Positions 8,762 to 19,519 of a stretch of DNA of 64,000 nucleotides are shown in pieces. Positions within the stretch are counted from its first letter, which is position 1. Each line of letters starts with the position of its first letter. This DNA is from Shewanella gelidii. Its GTDB lineage: Bacteria; Pseudomonadota; Gammaproteobacteria; Enterobacterales; Shewanellaceae. Made by a program: the position numbers and the translations under genes. The notes beneath the pieces were generated by a model, which had not been told where the DNA came from, did no database searches, and saw only the letters and a program-made list of their open reading frames with translations. The stretch is taken from positions 558,001 through 622,000 of the forward strand of contig NZ_BMPZ01000001.1 of the NCBI RefSeq assembly GCF_014647855.1, written 5' to 3'.

Positions 8762-10219
8762 TTAACCCTTACTGGCCTTGCGAATATCCAGTGCTTGCCA
8801 ATGAGGAAAGTGCTTGCGAACTAACGCATTAAACTCAAGCTCAAATTCACTATATTCATGGCTCGGCACCTTCGAGGCCGCTGACACGTCATCAAGTACA
8901 TCAACAACCATCATTGCAGCCACCGTCGCATTTGTCAGACGGTCCACCAGAATCATGCCACCAGTATCGCGGATTTTGGTATAGGGATCGGCGGCAATTG
9001 CTTCGGTCAACTCTAGCTTAACCCGTGCTATCGCGTTCAATCCAAGGGTGTCAGGCGAACTTTGCTCAAGGCTATTCACATCAATCTGATATTCAACCTC
9101 AGCCACTATCGCCTGCGTTTTTTTGCCTGCGACTTTGACATCATAGAGACGACCAATTTGTAAAGGCTGTTCGTCCATCCACACCAGATCAGCTCGAATC
9201 TGGCTGCTGACAGGCAAACTGGTATCAACTTCAGCTAGCAAATCCCCTCGAGAAATATCAATTTCATCCTCAAGGGTCACGGTTATCGCTTGCCCTGCTA
9301 CCGCTTGCGGGAGGTCGCCATCAAAAGTAACAATGCGAGCAACTTTACTGCGTTTTCCTGAAGGGAGCGCCTCGAGCTCATCTCCAACGTTAAGTACGCC
9401 AGATGCAAGGGTGCCAGCAAACCCACGAAAATCTAAGTTGGGTCGCGATACATACTGCACAGGTAAGCGTGCAGGCAGTTCACTCAGCTGCCTTTGCGTC
9501 TCAATCGTTTCTAAAAGCTCAAGCAGAGTCGAACCTTGATACCAAGTAGCACGCGAGCTTGGCTCAACGACATTGTCACCTTCCAGTGCAGATACAGGAA
9601 CATAGTGAATTTCGATTTCATCTAAGTGTGCACTGAAGTCATTGAACTCTTGTTGAATTTTGGTAAATACCGCCTCATCAAAATCCACTAAATCCATTTT
9701 ATTAACCGCAACAATAAAGTGCTTAATTCCGAGCAATGAAGCAATAAATGCGTGTCGACGGGTTTGTGTTTGCACGCCATAACGAGCATCGACCAAGATC
9801 ACGGCCAACTCACAAGTCGACGCACCAGTCGCCATATTACGCGTGTACTGCTCATGACCGGGCGTATCAGCAATAATGAACTTACGCTTGTCACTACTAA
9901 AATAGCGATAAGCAACATCAATAGTAATGCCTTGCTCTCGTTCAGCTTGCAACCCATCAACCAGCAAGGCTAAATCAATCGCTTCACCTGTGGTCCCCAT
10001 CTTAGCGCTATCACTTTTCAAGCTTGCCAGCTGGTCTTCATAAATTTGCGCGCTATCGTGTAACAAGCGACCAATCAAAGTGCTTTTACCATCATCGACA
10101 CTGCCACAAGTGAGTAGTCTAAGTAGCCCTTTACTCTGCTGATTATTGAGATACGCTGTTACACCCTGAGCTTCAATTTCAGCCGCCATTAGTCTGGCTT
10201 TGTTTACTGCTTGATCCAT
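8762..10219 (-). CDS. cysN: Sulfate adenylyltransferase large subunit (CysN GTPase)
   Basis: About 485 residues. It is the GTP-hydrolysing partner of CysD that drives APS formation from sulfate and ATP. The EF-Tu-like G motifs are GSVDDGKST (G1), [12 protein letters not shown] (G3) and NKMDLV (G4), followed by beta-barrel domains. The start chosen is ATG 10219 ([10 protein letters not shown]) with GAGGA seven bases upstream, instead of TTG 10240. It follows cysD in the operon and is not fused to CysC. Confidence 0.95.
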   Translation of the reverse strand: MDQAVNKARLMAAEIEAQGVTAYLNNQQSKGLLRLLTCGSVDDGKSTLIGRLLHDSAQIYEDQLASLKSDSAKMGTTGEAIDLALLVDGLQAEREQGITIDVAYRYFSSDKRKFIIADTPGHEQYTRNMATGASTCELAVILVDARYGVQTQTRRHAFIASLLGIKHFIVAVNKMDLVDFDEAVFTKIQQEFNDFSAHLDEIEIHYVPVSALEGDNVVEPSSRATWYQGSTLLELLETIETQRQLSELPARLPVQYVSRPNLDFRGFAGTLASGVLNVGDELEALPSGKRSKVARIVTFDGDLPQAVAGQAITVTLEDEIDISRGDLLAEVDTSLPVSSQIRADLVWMDEQPLQIGRLYDVKVAGKKTQAIVAEVEYQIDVNSLEQSSPDTLGLNAIARVKLELTEAIAADPYTKIRDTGGMILVDRLTNATVAAMMVVDVLDDVSAASKVPSHEYSEFELEFNALVRKHFPHWQALDIRKASKG

Positions 10220-10307
10220 TGTAGAGTCCTCTACCTTCAATCTTTCGATACCTACAAGCGCTATAGCCTATTCAGTAGGTTAAAAATTAACTGGTTTATT
10301 CAATCGA

Positions 10308-11216
10308 TTAGAAATAACCCTGACGTTTCTTAAGCTCCATCGACGCACTCTGATCTGAATCGATCAGGCGCCCTTCACGTTCGCTTGAACGAGTCAGTAG
10401 CATCTCTTCAATAATTTTCTCTAAGGTATCTGCTTCTGAGTGCATTGCGGCCGTTAAGGGGTAGCAACCTAACGTCCTGAAGCGCACTTTTTGCTGGGAC
10501 AATGCTTCACCAGGCTCCAAGGTCAAACGAGCATCATCAGCAAGAATCATTTGCCCATCACGCTCTAAAACCGGACGTTCTTGGGCAAAATAGAGAGGGA
10601 CAATTTCGATGTTTTCTTGATGAATGTACTGCCAGATATCTAGCTCAGTCCAATTCGAAAGCGGGAACACTCGAATGCTCTCGCCTTTATTCACGGCCCC
10701 ATTGTAATTACGCCAAAGCTCAGGCCGTTGATTTTTCGGGTCCCAACGATGATGACGATCGCGAAAAGAATATACTCTCTCCTTTGCTCGCGACTTTTCC
10801 TCGTCTCTCCGTGCACCGCCAAAAGCCGCATCAAAGCCATATTGATCAAGCGCCTGCTTTAACCCCTGTGTTTTCATGATATCGGTATGCTTTGCACTGC
10901 CATGGGTTAAAGGGCTTATTCCTTGTTCAACACCTTCAGGGTTCATATGCACGAGCAAATCAAAACCAAAGGCTTTAGCTTGCGCATCTCTGAACTGGAT
11001 CATCTCCTTAAACTTCCAACCCGTATCGACATGCAAAAGTGGGAAAGGAATCTTGCCTGGGTAAAATGCCTTGCGGGCAAGATGCAACATCACCGAAGAA
11101 TCTTTACCGATGGAGTACAGCATTACAGGGTTATCAAACTCTGCTGCCACCTCTCGAATAATTTGGATGCTCTCGGCTTCCAATTGCTGTAAATGGCTCA
11201 ATCTTTGACCTGCCAT
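10308..11216 (-). CDS. cysD: Sulfate adenylyltransferase small subunit (CysD)
   Basis: 302 residues, PP-loop (PAPS reductase-like) ATP pyrophosphatase fold that makes APS. The motif [17 protein letters not shown] is the PP-loop, and [15 protein letters not shown] is the conserved downstream signature. The start chosen is ATG 11216 ([11 protein letters not shown]) with GGAG six bases upstream; ATG 11228 is in frame but overlaps that ribosome site. It begins almost directly after cobA, so the two are probably translated from one mRNA. Confidence 0.95.
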   Translation of the reverse strand: MAGQRLSHLQQLEAESIQIIREVAAEFDNPVMLYSIGKDSSVMLHLARKAFYPGKIPFPLLHVDTGWKFKEMIQFRDAQAKAFGFDLLVHMNPEGVEQGISPLTHGSAKHTDIMKTQGLKQALDQYGFDAAFGGARRDEEKSRAKERVYSFRDRHHRWDPKNQRPELWRNYNGAVNKGESIRVFPLSNWTELDIWQYIHQENIEIVPLYFAQERPVLERDGQMILADDARLTLEPGEALSQQKVRFRTLGCYPLTAAMHSEADTLEKIIEEMLLTRSSEREGRLIDSDQSASMELKKRQGYF

Positions 11217-11228
11217 GGGAGTCTCCAT

Positions 11229-12059
11229 TTAATTGACGTTGATGTGTTGCGATAAATCGAATGCTAATGACTTGTTATCTAACGATGTCTGCTGGGGATT
11301 AAACCAAGAGAGTTGTTGAGCAAGCGACACCACCTCCCCAATGATGATTAGGGCAGGCATTTGTAACTCGGGATGTTTTGCTAAAGCCCCCAGCTGATCG
11401 AGTTGACCGACAAAGCGTTGCTGATCTTTTGTGGTTGCTTTAGAAATAATAGCGACAGGGGTTTGAGGGTTGCGTCCAGCCTGGATCAACGCTTGACTGA
11501 TGTCCTCAGCGTTGCCTATTCCCATGTAAATTACCAAAGTGTTTTGGCTACTTGCATGGGCTTGCCAATCCACGCCTTTACCACCAGGCTGACCGTGACC
11601 AGTAACGAAGGTAACCCCTTGGGCATAATCTCTATGGGTTAACGGGATGCCGCCGTATGCCGCAGCTCCACTTGCGGCCGTAATCCCAGGAATGACTTCA
11701 AACTCTACTCCTGACTCGGCTAATGTTTGTAGCTCTTCCCCACCACGACCAAATATAAAAGGGTCTCCCCCTTTTAATCGTACGACACGCTGTTTAGTAA
11801 AAGCTTTCGTGACCAACAGCTGATTTATTTCATCTTGCGCCGCACTATGTTTGCCCGCACGTTTGCCGACTGCAATTTTTTCAGCTTGATGAGGAATTAA
11901 ATTGAGAATATCGTCACTAACTAATGCATCGTAAAGCACAACATCAGCAGTTTGTAGAACTCGCCATGCCTTCACGGTTAGCAGATCGACATCACCAGGA
12001 CCTGCACCTATCAGCCACACTTTACCTAGCTGTTGCCCCGGCAGCGCTACTATATCCAT
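11229..12059 (-). CDS. cobA: Uroporphyrinogen-III C-methyltransferase (CobA/SUMT)
   Basis: 276 residues. It methylates uroporphyrinogen III at C2 and C7 with SAM to give precorrin-2, the entry to sirohaem, the cofactor of sulfite reductase. Tetrapyrrole-methylase signatures are VWLIGAGPGDVDLLTVKA, VVRLKGGDPFIFGRGGEE and PGITAASGAAAYGGIPLTHR. There is no CysG-type N-terminal dehydrogenase domain, so another protein must finish sirohaem. ATG 12059 follows AGGAATTGGA. It heads the sulfate-activation operon. Confidence 0.93.
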   Translation of the reverse strand: MDIVALPGQQLGKVWLIGAGPGDVDLLTVKAWRVLQTADVVLYDALVSDDILNLIPHQAEKIAVGKRAGKHSAAQDEINQLLVTKAFTKQRVVRLKGGDPFIFGRGGEELQTLAESGVEFEVIPGITAASGAAAYGGIPLTHRDYAQGVTFVTGHGQPGGKGVDWQAHASSQNTLVIYMGIGNAEDISQALIQAGRNPQTPVAIISKATTKDQQRFVGQLDQLGALAKHPELQMPALIIIGEVVSLAQQLSWFNPQQTSLDNKSLAFDLSQHINVN

Positions 12060-12474
12060 TCCAATTCCTCTTCAATAAGCTAGGCGTTGAATATAGCGGG
12101 CTCTTATATTCCACAATAAATAGATATTTGTTAGTTTTTATAACTTTTAGTTATTAAGGGGCGATGGGAAAGGTATATCAATTCAGATACCAAGGCGGGC
12201 ATGTGCAAATACATTTGCTACAACGCGCTTACAGGCTTGTTTTAACGTGGGTTCGCTCGATATTTGATACTTTCAACGGAATGATGACGAATTCAGCAAA
12301 AATACAAGAGAAGCGATTTGCACTAACATATGGAAAAAAATTATAGATTGGGCGCCTTTAGCTAGGGGAGTCGCTAATAAAAAATCCAAACGAACAAATG
12401 CTTTAACATTTTCCATTAACGGTTAAGCACTATAGAATGCATTAAAATTAATCGGGACTGCTTTGGGAAAACAG
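12060..12474. other. Intergenic region between divergent cobA operon and pldA
   Basis: About 415 bp with promoters for two divergent units. An AT-rich stretch at 12100-12160 precedes cobA and could hold a CysB-type activator site, but the consensus is too loose to call. A 60-codon frame at 12164-12346 has no recognisable family. Confidence 0.4.
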
Positions 12475-13380
12475 ATGATAAAAAACATAAAAGGGCTTTT
12501 ACTCACTGGAGCGATGACGGGCACGATGATGGTCAGCCACATCGCATGGGGCGATTCCCTTCTCTCACAGCGATTAAAAGATGAGTTAGAAACGGCCGAA
12601 AAACCCTTTGTTATCACGCCCCATAAGGTCAACTATATTCTGCCAGTCACCTATAATTCATCACCCAATGTCGAGCCCTTTTTGGAAGAAATTGATGGCC
12701 AAGTTGATCCCGATTCAGTCATTGAGCGCTTCGAAGCAAAGTTCCAAATAAGCTTTAAATTCCCACTCGCCTATAATTTGTTTGGCGATAACGGTCACTT
12801 ATTTGCGGCATATACTAACCAATCCTACTGGCAGGTATACAACAAAGATATTTCGTCTCCTTTTCGCGAAACCAATCACGAGCCAGAGCTATTTTTAATG
12901 TTCAATAATGATTGGGAAATTGCAGGGCTAACAAATTCACTTTGGGGTGTGGGTGCCGTTCATCAATCCAATGGGCAATCTATCGGTCGCAGCAGAAGCT
13001 GGAATCGGATTTATGGCACCATGGTCTTTGATAAGGGGCCTCTAGCGCTTGCCGCCAAGGTTTGGTGGCGTCTCCCTGAAGATGAAAAGGAGTATGAGGG
13101 CGATCCACGGGGTGATGACAACCCTGACATTGAAGACTACATGGGTAACTTTGAGCTTTTTGCCGCCTATGGCTATGAAAAACATCGGTTCACCATGATG
13201 TTACGCAATAACCTCCGCTCAAATAACAAAGGCGCCTACGAGCTCACCTGGAGCTATCCCATAAAGGGCAATTTAAGGTTATACGCACAATACTTTAATG
13301 GATATGGCGAAAGCTTAATTGACTATAACGCCAGCTCAAACCGACTCGGCATCGGCGTTTCAATCAATGATATTCTTTAA
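12475..13380 (+). CDS. pldA: Outer-membrane phospholipase A (OMPLA, PldA)
   Basis: About 301 residues with a signal peptide ending near HIAWG. It hydrolyses phospholipids in the outer leaflet of the outer membrane. The family signature YTNQSYWQVYN...SPFRETNHEPE is present, and the catalytic triad is H163, S165 and N177 (AVHQSNGQ ... SWNRIY), with the same spacing as E. coli His142, Ser144 and Asn156. Alternating hydrophobic strands toward the C terminus fit a 12-strand barrel. ATG 12475 with GGGAA just upstream is preferred over TTG 12463. Confidence 0.93.
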   Translation: MIKNIKGLLLTGAMTGTMMVSHIAWGDSLLSQRLKDELETAEKPFVITPHKVNYILPVTYNSSPNVEPFLEEIDGQVDPDSVIERFEAKFQISFKFPLAYNLFGDNGHLFAAYTNQSYWQVYNKDISSPFRETNHEPELFLMFNNDWEIAGLTNSLWGVGAVHQSNGQSIGRSRSWNRIYGTMVFDKGPLALAAKVWWRLPEDEKEYEGDPRGDDNPDIEDYMGNFELFAAYGYEKHRFTMMLRNNLRSNNKGAYELTWSYPIKGNLRLYAQYFNGYGESLIDYNASSNRLGIGVSINDIL

Positions 13381-13416
13381 ACGGAAGCTATAGGTAAAGC
13401 AACGCTGAGACTCAAA

Positions 13417-14865
13417 ATGACATTTGGTTATCGAGCAATCATTTTAAGTTTTACTGCAATCATGCTACTCAGCGTGCTGAACCTCGGTTGGCTGACGTAT
13501 GCGCAGCAAAGTACAAAGCAGTATTTATCTCAGCGACAAATGCGCCAAGATCTCAAAGTCTTATTCAATGAAATTGAGCAGCACTCTGCCTTTTACAGCA
13601 TCCAAGGCTTAAAACTACAGAAAAAGATCACCCAAAAAATTAATCAAATTGACAAGCATTTTCCCCACCGCATTAGCCGGGAACATTTCGGAGCTGAGAC
13701 CACCAAACTCATGGCATTACTTGCCGATCCCGGCGCAAGCGTCATACAGCCCGATTTAAAAACAAGTAAACTCCCTATTGGGTTAAGGCCCATGCAAAGT
13801 CAATGGCTCGCCCTAAACCACCAAGGTGAGACCTTAAACCTAGAATACCCATTTCTTGCGCATATTGATGATATCCCTATCTCAACTTGGGCGCTTGCAG
13901 CTGCACGATATTTACCCCCACAAATGCGCCGCAGTAAAAACCTGTTGCGACCTTGGTTACAACAAATCAACATCCTCAGGCATGATATCGGTTTACCACA
14001 GAAAACCGACGTTTCAATTACATTGGCGAATTCACAAGGCGAGTATCTAAAGACGCAACTGCCACTGGCCGCGAACTTGCTCCCAATTCCACCAGCCTTG
14101 GCTGAACTCCCCAAATTAAACAGTGATACACCACGAGTATTGCGCATCACTGATATCAGCCGATATCAACACAGCCAGAAACAGCGACTCGCATTACAGC
14201 AAGCCATGCTAGCACCAAATCTGATTTTGGATTTACGCCAAGCCACGGGCTTTAGTGACTGGTTTGTCGCCACACTCATGAAATATGATCGTGTTCGCCG
14301 TTTAAACCAAGATTTTGTTGGTTTTGGTCGTTATCGCATGGCGACGGACTTAAGAAGTGACTATTTAAAACCATTACGATTTACGCCACTTCATCAACTG
14401 AGTCACACCAATGAACGCCAAGCCATTCGCATTACCAAAGATATTGATAACACCTATAGCCAGGACTTCAGTCAATGGTTCGCGCGAACATTGAGATTTG
14501 AACCTGGATTCTACCTGCCATTGACCAACCAACTCACGCTTATCATCGGTCCACAATGCCGACAGGATTGCCAGTGGCTGGCTTACTATGCCAAACGCTG
14601 GTCTAACGCTCAGTTAATTGGAGAAGCAACCGCTGGAGATTTAGCTAGAAAGTACTATATAGAGTTGCCCTACAGCGGGCTTAAAATCAGTATGAGCGGC
14701 TCGTTAAGCTATGATAACCAAGGGCAGCGCATTACCGGGATCAGTACCCAACCCGATATCGACATCACATTCGATGAACATAGCCAATGGCAAAGTGTCA
14801 TTAAGCTTGCCGAGAAACAACAACGTCGACAAAGTGCTGTATTGGCTGCCCCCTCAGAGCAATAA
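13417..14865 (+). CDS. S41-like (tail-protease fold) protein with altered catalytic positions, membrane anchored
   Basis: 482 residues. An uncleaved signal or membrane anchor (about residues 8-28) is followed by a helical region and a C-terminal part whose LTLIIGP...GEATAGD pattern resembles the strand-loop-helix of S41 peptidases. When aligned on GExTxG, the nucleophile position is Gln in RQDCQW (a Cys follows two residues later) and the lysine position is Asp. It is therefore probably inactive or uses unusual chemistry. It starts 36 bp after pldA, probably the same operon. The family call is inference from pattern and could be wrong. Confidence 0.55.
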   Translation: MTFGYRAIILSFTAIMLLSVLNLGWLTYAQQSTKQYLSQRQMRQDLKVLFNEIEQHSAFYSIQGLKLQKKITQKINQIDKHFPHRISREHFGAETTKLMALLADPGASVIQPDLKTSKLPIGLRPMQSQWLALNHQGETLNLEYPFLAHIDDIPISTWALAAARYLPPQMRRSKNLLRPWLQQINILRHDIGLPQKTDVSITLANSQGEYLKTQLPLAANLLPIPPALAELPKLNSDTPRVLRITDISRYQHSQKQRLALQQAMLAPNLILDLRQATGFSDWFVATLMKYDRVRRLNQDFVGFGRYRMATDLRSDYLKPLRFTPLHQLSHTNERQAIRITKDIDNTYSQDFSQWFARTLRFEPGFYLPLTNQLTLIIGPQCRQDCQWLAYYAKRWSNAQLIGEATAGDLARKYYIELPYSGLKISMSGSLSYDNQGQRITGISTQPDIDITFDEHSQWQSVIKLAEKQQRRQSAVLAAPSEQ

Positions 14866-15097
14866 CCTCGGCTCGCCGAGAGCCCTCAGTTTTCCCGAAC
14901 AACTGAAGGCTTCAAGAACCATTCACTTTTTGAAGCGATTCGAGATATTGCTTCGAAAAATCGAAGCCATTCACCAATGATAAGCATACGAGCCACCGCA
15001 AACAAATGACGCAGTGTTTCAGCACGTATATCAACCGCTTTCTTCGGGGTCGCGTGATCGCGCAACCGCACGACCATCGATCATATCAATGAGCAAT

Positions 15098-17362
15098 TCA
15101 CTCGCTTCCTTTCAACTGACGATCTAAAAAGTCGGTCAATGAGCGATAAAGGTGACGCTTGACTTTGTCGCCGCGCATCGAATGTTTCGAGCCGGGATAG
15201 TCAATCATTTGAAATAACTTACCTTCATCTTGTAGTGCCTTATACACTTTGGTGCTGTTTTCAAATAGCACATTGTCATCTGCCATACCGTGGTACATCA
15301 ATAGTCCCGATTGATAGCCTTTGACATACGGCATGACACTACTGGCTTCATAGCCTTTCGCGTTGGTCTGAGGATGGCTCAAATAACGCTCAGTGTAATG
15401 GGTATCATAGAGACGCCAATCGGTTACTGGAGCACCAGAAATAGCTGCCTTAAAATAGTCTGGCGCTTTGAATAGGCTCATTAATGCCATATAGCCACCA
15501 TAGCTATGACCGTATATCGCAATATTGTTCGCATCCACATAGGGTAAAGACCGTAAGAAATCGACCCCCACCTTTTGATCATCAACTTCTGCGTCACCCA
15601 ACTGCTTGTAAATCACATGTTCAAACTGAGTACCGCGATGTGCTGAACCTCGATTATCAAGTTGGAATACAAGGTAGCCTTGCTGCAACAAATATTGGGT
15701 GTAGTAATCGTGGCTGCTCCAACTATTGACGACGAGCTGGGCATGGGGGCCACCATAAACACGTACCACAACTGGATACCGTTTGTTTCCATCAAAGTCT
15801 GCCGGTTTAAACAAACGATAGTGCAACGCCTGCCCATCGTTGGCGGGCACTTGGCCAAACTCTGGTAACTGCCACAGCCCAAAGTACGGGTAAAGTGGGT
15901 GATTATTATCGACCCGGTTCTGCGCCACCCAATTCAACTGTTGGCCTTTTTCATCATGGAGGCTGATTTGTGGCGGCTGGCTTAAACTATTGAAGTAATC
16001 TAAATAAACTGGCTTATTGTCCGCAAAAACAACACTGTGCATTCCTGCGCGTTCACTCACTTGCTCAATATTGCCGCCAGTTAATGGGGTGCGATAAAGG
16101 TGTTGCTCTAAAGCACTGGTTTTTCGTCCAGAAAAATAGACCCAGTTCCCTTGCTCATCGACATATTCAACTTCGTCAACCACCCACTGGCCTTGAGTCA
16201 GTTGACGAATCAAGGTGCCATCTTGTTTAAATAAATATAGATGATTGAAACCATCTCGCTCCGATGCCCATATAAACTGTTCGCTATTTTTTAGAAAATG
16301 CAAACTATGGGTCAAATTAACCCAAGCGGCACTAGTTTCAGTCAATACCGTCTTTGGAGAGTCCAACATGCCACGAGCGACTATGTTTAACTTCAATGTT
16401 TGCTGGTCTCGGCTTTGCCATTGATATGATAGTGTCTGACTGTCAGGCAGCCAGTTCACTCTAGGCAAATAAATATCTTGGTTTTGTCCTAGCGCAACCC
16501 ATTCTGTGCGCGCACTTTCAGTCGCTGTCGCAAGTGACACAACTCCGAGAGCTATCTTGACATTGGCTTTACCGGCATATGGGTAACGTTGCTGCGTCAA
16601 CTTGATGCCATCAGCATATATTTCGTTACGAGTGACTAACTCCACGCCAGACTAATCAACACGAGTAAATGCAATGGCTGACTCATCTGGTGACCACCAA
16701 TAACCAGTCATTCGGTCCATTTCCTCTTGGGCCACAAACTCCGCCATCGCATTCTTGATCGCACCACCGCCATCTTGGGTGAGCTGATGCAACTGCTTGT
16801 CTTTAAGGGACAACACAAATAAGTTTTGCGCACGAACAAATGACACAAAATGTCCCTTTGGCGATAGGCGAGCATCCGTTGCAAATCCATCACCAATCGG
16901 CAGCAGTGTTACTTCGCCAGTTTTCATTGAGTAGTAATAAAGCTGGCCACTAGCAGGGATCAAAATCGCTTGACTATCTTGTGACCAAAAATACTCCATA
17001 ATGCCCTGACCATAAATCCGCTGCCGCTCACGGCGCGCTTTCTCTTCATCTGAAAGTTCTCCGGTTGCCAATTTGTCGGCATTCAGCAATCGACTCACCT
17101 TGCCGGATTTAATATCCATCTGCCATAAATCGTAGAAGTGTTGGTTATCTTCTCTTGGTGCGAGGTAGGTCACCCGCTGGCCATCTGGCGAAATTTTTAA
17201 CCCTCGAGGGCTCGAACCTGCAAGCGCAGGAGAAGCATACAGGCGCTCAATCGTTAACGGTGTTTTACCAGCCTCAGGCATAGCTGAAGTTTGAGACTGA
17301 ACAGAATTTGATAGCAACATAGGCACCACCATAAGCGCGAATTTAATCCAATGGGTATTCAT
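15098..17362 (-). pseudogene. Dipeptidyl peptidase IV-like S9 peptidase interrupted by an in-frame amber codon
   Basis: The frame is continuous from ATG 17362 (SD AAGGAATC; signal peptide ending NSVQSQ) to the stop at 15098, except for TAG at 16652-16654. Upstream is a beta-propeller part with AQEEMDR, a DPPIV-type double Glu. Downstream continues SGVELVTRNEIYADG, then the alpha/beta-hydrolase with GHSYGGYM nucleophile elbow, GMADDNV (Asp) and GSKHSM (His). In relatives I recall Glu at the interrupted place (VDES), so GAG to TAG by one base would explain it. TAG ends other genes here (dsbA, the MFS gene), so it is not reassigned. The halves 16652-17362 and 15098-16645 could be listed as two genes. 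A restart at GTG 16645 would lack the signal peptide. Confidence 0.85.
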
Positions 17363-17546
17363 TATGATTCCTTGAATACGAAGACGAAGGCCAAAGCCAG
17401 ATGAAAAAGGCAACGCACATTGTGCCTTAACCCTCGCAAAAACAAAAACCAATGAACCAACGCTGAAAATGGCAACACTTTGAGGTATGATATCGCTCGA
17501 ATAATAAGAGCTAACCTGTCACCTATAAATCGTTAAAGGAACATCC

Positions 17547-18536
17547 ATGCAAACCCTTGCGCAAACCCTCAAACAGCAAGCCACTAGCGACTCGCTGACG
17601 CAATTAATTTTCACTTTAGCTGAAACGTCTAAAGCCATTAGTAAAGCGGTGAGACATGGCGCTTTAGCTGGCCTTCTTGGTGCGACAGAACAAGAAAACG
17701 TGCAAGGAGAAACACAAAAGAAGCTAGATATTATTACCAATGACATGCTTAAAGGTGCTTTGAAGGGTGATAATAGTGTCCATGGTTTAGCTTCTGAAGA
17801 AGAGGATGACGTCGTCGCAGTTAATCAAGGCGGGGAATATCTAGTATGTTTCGATCCTCTTGATGGCTCTTCTAATATTGATATCAACTCTTTAGTTGGC
17901 ACCATTTTCTCAGTCTTACCAGCTGTGGAAGGTGAACTAACCGAGCAAAGTTTTTTACAATCTGGTCGCAATCAAGTTGCTGCGGGTTACGTGCTGTACG
18001 GTCCATCAACAATGTTGGCACTCACCACTGGTCACGGGGTTCAGCTCTATACATTGCACCCAGAAACAGACGAATTTTTGTTAACGGATGCCAACATGAG
18101 CATTCCCAAAGACACTGCCGAATTTGCAATTAATATGTCAAACCAACGCTTTTGGGAAGCGCCAATGCAAACCTATATTGCTGACCTGCTTTTAGGTAAA
18201 ATTGGCCCCCGAGAAAAAGCTTTTAATATGCGTTGGATTGCTGCAATGGTAGGCGACGTACATCGTGTCCTTTCTCGCGGTGGTATTTTTACTTACCCAA
18301 CCGACAACAAGAACCCACTGAAGCCGTACAAATTGCGCTTAATGTATGAAGCAAACCCAATGGCATTGCTTGTAGAACAGGCCGGCGGTAAAGCGTCAAC
18401 TGGCTATGAAAATATTTTGGATATCGACCCACAAGAGATCCATCAGCGTGTTGCGGTCATTTTAGGTTCAGCCAATGAAGTAGACACTTGCCTCAGTTAT
18501 CATGATATTGATTATAGCGAAGAACCCTCGCTATAA
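17547..18536 (+). CDS. fbp: Fructose-1,6-bisphosphatase class I
   Basis: 329 residues, the gluconeogenic enzyme that removes the C1 phosphate of fructose 1,6-bisphosphate. The metal and phosphate site [13 protein letters not shown] is intact, as are ASEEEDD near residue 80 and [16 protein letters not shown]. Length matches the family. ATG 17547 has AAAGGA upstream. It is monocistronic, ending in a strong terminator. Confidence 0.97.
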   Translation: MQTLAQTLKQQATSDSLTQLIFTLAETSKAISKAVRHGALAGLLGATEQENVQGETQKKLDIITNDMLKGALKGDNSVHGLASEEEDDVVAVNQGGEYLVCFDPLDGSSNIDINSLVGTIFSVLPAVEGELTEQSFLQSGRNQVAAGYVLYGPSTMLALTTGHGVQLYTLHPETDEFLLTDANMSIPKDTAEFAINMSNQRFWEAPMQTYIADLLLGKIGPREKAFNMRWIAAMVGDVHRVLSRGGIFTYPTDNKNPLKPYKLRLMYEANPMALLVEQAGGKASTGYENILDIDPQEIHQRVAVILGSANEVDTCLSYHDIDYSEEPSL

Positions 18537-18553
18537 ACTTTACAGCAATACAT

Positions 18554-18580
18554 AAAAAGCCGGCTTGATGCCGGCTTTTT
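18554..18580 (+). terminator. Intrinsic terminator of fbp
   Basis: AAAAAGCCGGC, loop TTGAT, GCCGGCTTTTT: an 11-bp perfect stem ending in a T-run 18 bases past the stop codon. Confidence 0.92.
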
Positions 18581-18634
18581 TATATCTGGGTTAAGTCGGA
18601 TGATTCTGGCAGCGTGGAGCAAGATACAAAGGAA

Positions 18635-19519
18635 TTAGTTTATCATGGGTGGGGATATTCGATGGTGATAAACACCTTCCTGTAAATGTCGAAGCATCTG
18701 CTGATAACGGCCAGAGGCCTTTAACTGTGCAAGCCCTTGATTGAACAAAGCCAGTAACTGGCCATTGGGATCGGTCTCTTTTGAGAACATCACATAATAG
18801 TCTCGCTTATCTAAAACCGTTGGCGCAAATACAATTTGCGCTGCTTGTTCAGCAGACAACTGACTTTGAATAAAGTAATGACCCACATGTTTCACAAAAG
18901 GGACTGCGTCAATACCTCGATGCAGCAGTTTTTTAAATAGGAGGTCATAATTCCCGTCGCGATCGATCGTTAACAAGCCTTGACGCTCAGCGCTCTCTAA
19001 ATCTGGATAAACGGTATGAAGCGTTCCACCAATGATTAAGCCATACAAATCCTCAATACGTACCCACTCCAGCCCTGAAGATTTAAGATGAAATAGATGC
19101 TCATTTTCTTCGACAACAACATCACTGAACTGAAAAGATAAAGCCCGCTTGGGGGTATGTACCCACACAACACTACCATTCCATGCTTGGACACCCGCGC
19201 TATAACCTTGCTTTGCATATCGATAAGAACGCTTCCAAGGAAAAAAGCCATATTTAACCTCGATACCGACATTTGCAAACGCTTCTGTCACCACATGGGA
19301 AGCAAAACCATAGTTTGGTAAAGATTGCGACAGATATGGAGGCCATTCACCATTAGTCAAGAAGACGGTTTTGACCAAGGGCTTGGTTTCATGAGCAAGT
19401 TCGTTACGCTGAGCTTGTGTTGTTTGCGTTGCAAACACTGAAAAATGAACAGTCAAACACATCAACAAGCATACAGAGCGCTTGCTTAGCCATTTGATTC
19501 GCTTTCTTAGACGATTCAT
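18635..19519 (-). CDS. Periplasmic solute-binding protein, family 3-like
   Basis: About 294 residues. A signal sequence (basic start RLRKRIKWLSKR, hydrophobic core, cleavage near VFA) precedes a type-II periplasmic binding fold. FLTNGEWPPYLS near the mature start and YGFFPWKRSYRYAKQG are typical of the stand-alone SBP_bac_3-like proteins common in Alteromonadales. No permease or ATPase gene is adjacent, so it may sense or bind amino-acid-like ligands without forming a dedicated ABC system. The start is ATG 19519, with TTG 19528 as alternative. Confidence 0.75.
   Translation of the reverse strand: MNRLRKRIKWLSKRSVCLLMCLTVHFSVFATQTTQAQRNELAHETKPLVKTVFLTNGEWPPYLSQSLPNYGFASHVVTEAFANVGIEVKYGFFPWKRSYRYAKQGYSAGVQAWNGSVVWVHTPKRALSFQFSDVVVEENEHLFHLKSSGLEWVRIEDLYGLIIGGTLHTVYPDLESAERQGLLTIDRDGNYDLLFKKLLHRGIDAVPFVKHVGHYFIQSQLSAEQAAQIVFAPTVLDKRDYYVMFSKETDPNGQLLALFNQGLAQLKASGRYQQMLRHLQEGVYHHRISPPMIN

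Noticed and set aside
12164..12346. 60-codon frame upstream of pldA as a gene
   Set aside because: Composition and sequence look random, no family resemblance, and it lies in a divergent promoter region.
14868..14881. CTCGGCTCGCCGAG palindrome as terminator of the S41-like gene
   Set aside because: No T-run follows and the stem is short; too weak to call.
14886..15077. 63-codon minus-strand frame after the S41-like gene
   Set aside because: No conserved features; it sits in a short gap between convergent genes.
16640..16660. Recoding of TAG (pyrrolysine or reassignment) in the DPPIV-like gene
   Set aside because: TAG ends several other genes in the window, and nothing suggests pyrrolysine machinery. 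Mutation or sequencing error is simpler.
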